Source of the DNA: Deltaproteobacteria bacterium
Lineage (GTDB): Bacteria > Desulfobacterota > Binatia > Binatales > Binataceae
Reading direction: 5' to 3'
Assembly (NCBI GenBank): GCA_003135135.1
Contig: PLDK01000006.1
Location: 121,886-174,114, forward strand
DNA length: 52,229 bases
The translations under genes were made by a program, and so were the position numbers. This document shows positions 50,656 through 52,229 of the stretch, piece by piece. Numbering within the stretch: position 1 is the stretch's first letter; each line of letters opens with the position of its first letter. A model generated the notes under the pieces. It saw only the letters and a list, made by a program, of their open reading frames with translations, searched no databases and was not told the origin of the DNA.

Positions 50656-51183
50656 CTAGTTGGCGGGTTTTATGTTCTCGGCCTCGGTCCAGCCCTCGAA
50701 CTGATCGTGTTCTGTGAACACATCGGGCTCTCCAAGTATCTGTCCTTTCTCGTCTCTCTGCACGAGATACCGGACCTTCACAAGCGCGCTATTTTTTTCG
50801 AGCACGAGAACGCTATCCATGCCTCGTACTATATACAAACAACCCACCGACCCTGCGCGGTCTTGCGAGTACGCGCCGATATTCTCTGCCGTTACAAGCG
50901 CATCAACCGTCGGGCAGATGTAGCCATCCTTTGCAATCGCGTAAGTCTTGCCAATCTCGAATCCGGCGCTAGTCTCATAGTCCTCAATCGCGGCAACGAT
51001 AAATCCGCCAATAATGACCGCGCCGACCAATCCAAACAGAATTTTGAGCGCATGTTTGCGCGGCTTCGTAATCTGCTCCCGAAGCCCCCGCACGTCGCCG
51101 CAATGCGGACATCGAGGCGCGCTGATGGCGACCATTCCGCCACATGCTTTGCAATTCGTCAGCCTAGGGTTTGTCGCAGACAT
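50656..51183 (-). CDS. Zinc-ribbon membrane protein, unknown
   Basis: A 175-residue protein with an N-terminal zinc ribbon (C-K-A-C at 11-14 and C-P-H-C at 25-28), one membrane helix (about 46-66) and a C-terminal region of about 105 residues with scattered Cys (YICPTVDAL, SVGCLYIV). The layout is typical of many unassigned phage- or island-encoded sensors. Convergent with the preceding gene; 21 bp between them. Confidence 0.72.
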   Translation of the reverse strand: MSATNPRLTNCKACGGMVAISAPRCPHCGDVRGLREQITKPRKHALKILFGLVGAVIIGGFIVAAIEDYETSAGFEIGKTYAIAKDGYICPTVDALVTAENIGAYSQDRAGSVGCLYIVRGMDSVLVLEKNSALVKVRYLVQRDEKGQILGEPDVFTEHDQFEGWTEAENIKPAN

Positions 51184-51259
51184 GTTGATTTTTCGCCTTT
51201 GTTTTCGGGATGGAATAGTTCAGCCTTGAGGCACGCGTGGGGTGTGGCAAAATCCCTAC

Positions 51260-51469
51260 ATGGAAACCCCCACCGAAGAAGACAGTGAACGCGCGATAAC
51301 GGATGCGGCCTTCAAAATCGTAGCGGTGCTCGACGGGATGCGCCTGTGCGACGCTATCAGGGCTGGCGAACGCGCGGGGCTCATCATCAAGACAGCGCAC
51401 AAGGTCAACGCCAAAGACGATGAGGTCATGGCCTTCCGGCGAGAATTCGAGAACGCTCCTTCGCAATGA
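51260..51469 (+). CDS. Small hypothetical protein
   Basis: A 69-residue acidic, helical protein (EDSERAITDAAFKIVAVLDG, AGLIIKTAHKVNAKDDEVMA). A GTG at 51242 would add six residues. No family recognised. Its end overlaps the opposite-strand small gene by 44 bp. Confidence 0.5.
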   Translation: METPTEEDSERAITDAAFKIVAVLDGMRLCDAIRAGERAGLIIKTAHKVNAKDDEVMAFRREFENAPSQ

Positions 51470-51605
51470 GTGTTGAGGCTCTCTTGATGCCGTCCTCACT
51501 GGTCCATGTGCCTTTTTGAGAATCCTCAGTCCGAAGGGATTTCGCTAAAATTAAAACTTGAGCAACGTAGGCGTCCTCAATCAGTCGGCGATCAGCATCG
51601 GTCAT
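51426..51605 (-). CDS. Small hypothetical protein
   Basis: A 59-residue hydrophilic protein (MTDADRRLIEDAYVAQVL, IKRASTLIAKERSRILAG). ATG with first base 51605 has GGAGG 8 bases upstream; the ATG 15 bases before it would put that ribosome site inside the gene, so the shorter form is chosen. No family recognised. Confidence 0.5.
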   Translation of the reverse strand: MTDADRRLIEDAYVAQVLILAKSLRTEDSQKGTWTSEDGIKRASTLIAKERSRILAGRP

Positions 51606-51717
51606 GGATATGTCCTCCATTAAACAGATGTTTAACCATAATACCGGAACATCTCCAATTGCTTCGGTTCGCTGGCGACGTTCTCAGATAGCTGAGACAT
51701 TCGCCAGTGTTCGTGTC

Positions 51718-52229
51718 TCAGCACCCTGCTATCGCCTTGCCGAATATGTCGGCCTCATGGCGATTGTTGAATCTGAATTGAAATTCCGCCAAGTACAGCG
51801 GCAGATACTTCTTGCTGACATTGTGGTAGGTGCCGATGATTCCGCGTTTGAGCAACGCCCAAAACGAATCAATGCTCTGTGTGTGAACTTCGCCGCGCAC
51901 ATATTCCTGTGCGCTATGATTGACCGAGCGATGCCGATAGCCCATGCGGCCCAAGTCGCGGTAGTGGTAACTGTCATCGGTCGCAATCAGCGAGACTTTA
52001 TTGGAAACGGCTTCGCGGACAAATTTGTCGTAAGTATCCCAATCCGCTTGCTCGATCATTTTGCAGACCACATTCCCTTTGCGCGAGATCGCGCCGATTA
52101 CTTCGGTCTTGCCTTGCGTTCCCCGTCTGCCGCTCCGCTTCCCAACGTGCTTGTTGCTTTCCTTTCCACCGATGTAGGTTTCGTCAACTTCCACGATGCC
52201 CATGAGTTGTGGCCTGCTCCCCAATTTCC
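51718..52229 (-). mobile_element. IS1595-family (ISXO2-like) transposase, 5' end beyond window
   Basis: The last 170 residues of a DDE-type transposase. Visible: VEVDETYIGGKE (first Asp), LIATDDSYHYRDLG (second Asp), HTQSIDSFWALLKRGIIGTYH (the third position region, with Asn/Ser in place of a clear Glu) and the end YLAEFQFRFNNRHEAD. The reading frame is open through the last base, so the N-terminal zinc-ribbon part is outside. The 51606-51717 stretch holds CTCAG-ATAG-CTGAG (51684-51697) but terminal inverted repeats could not be placed. Confidence 0.9.

Overview
The window is GC-rich chromosomal DNA from a Gram-negative bacterium. Signs are outer-membrane-type lipoproteins, a LysM/M23 NlpD-like lipoprotein, a CIRCE-controlled groESL operon, and high-GC codon use with frequent TTG/GTG starts. 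The mix (DUF1329 protein, CaiB-type CoA transferase, B12 radical SAM enzyme, NHL-propeller exported protein) resembles uncultured deltaproteobacterial or Binatota-like soil lineages. That placement is inference; no rRNA or ribosomal protein gene is present to settle it.

Layout. 0-7.4 kb: MORN-repeat lipoprotein, aroF (DAHP synthase), an SbcD-like metallophosphoesterase, a degenerate receiver protein, groEL-groES with CIRCE, and a DUF1329 exported protein. 7.5-14.8 kb: two divergent transcription units that look like one pathway (HAD, MobA-like nucleotidyltransferase, ATP-grasp enzyme, class III aminotransferase, second HAD; facing a nucleotidyltransferase/CDP-alcohol phosphotransferase fusion, a B12 radical SAM enzyme and a small four-helix membrane protein). 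This is the best candidate for an undescribed system, possibly an activated polar headgroup. 14.9-15.5 kb: a DUF559 gene bracketed by inverted repeats. 15.5-20.8 kb: panC, panB, a frame-disrupted PDZ protein, an MBL-fold hydrolase, coaX and an exported Met/His-rich protein. 20.9-21.8 kb: an SDR gene and tRNA-Pro(GGG).

21.8-30.2 kb is accessory. A 1683-residue exported protein of three six-bladed NHL-type propellers lies between tRNA-Pro and a second, degraded copy of the tRNA 3' end, followed by a probable Nal1-like serine protease. 30.2-32.0 kb: a TPP riboswitch with thiS-thiG-thiE. 32-37 kb (minus strand): pcm, nlpD-like, apt, a CDF zinc exporter and a membrane redoxin, with a PAP2 phosphatase gene set between pcm and a truncated second copy of the pcm 5' end. 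37.4-38.2 kb: small stress-type genes (DUF3309, CsbD). 38.6-45.4 kb: alr, purH, purD, tsaC-like, DUF1015 and a histidine phosphatase. 45.4-49.3 kb: a methyltransferase, a CoA transferase, a 46-codon remnant of enolase, and gpmI.

49.4-52.2 kb holds a perfect parS-like ParB site, then lower-GC orphan genes and an IS1595-family transposase running off the end. A three-hairpin dispersed repeat follows both the HAD gene (7.5 kb) and gpmI (49.3 kb), with a scrap at the left edge.
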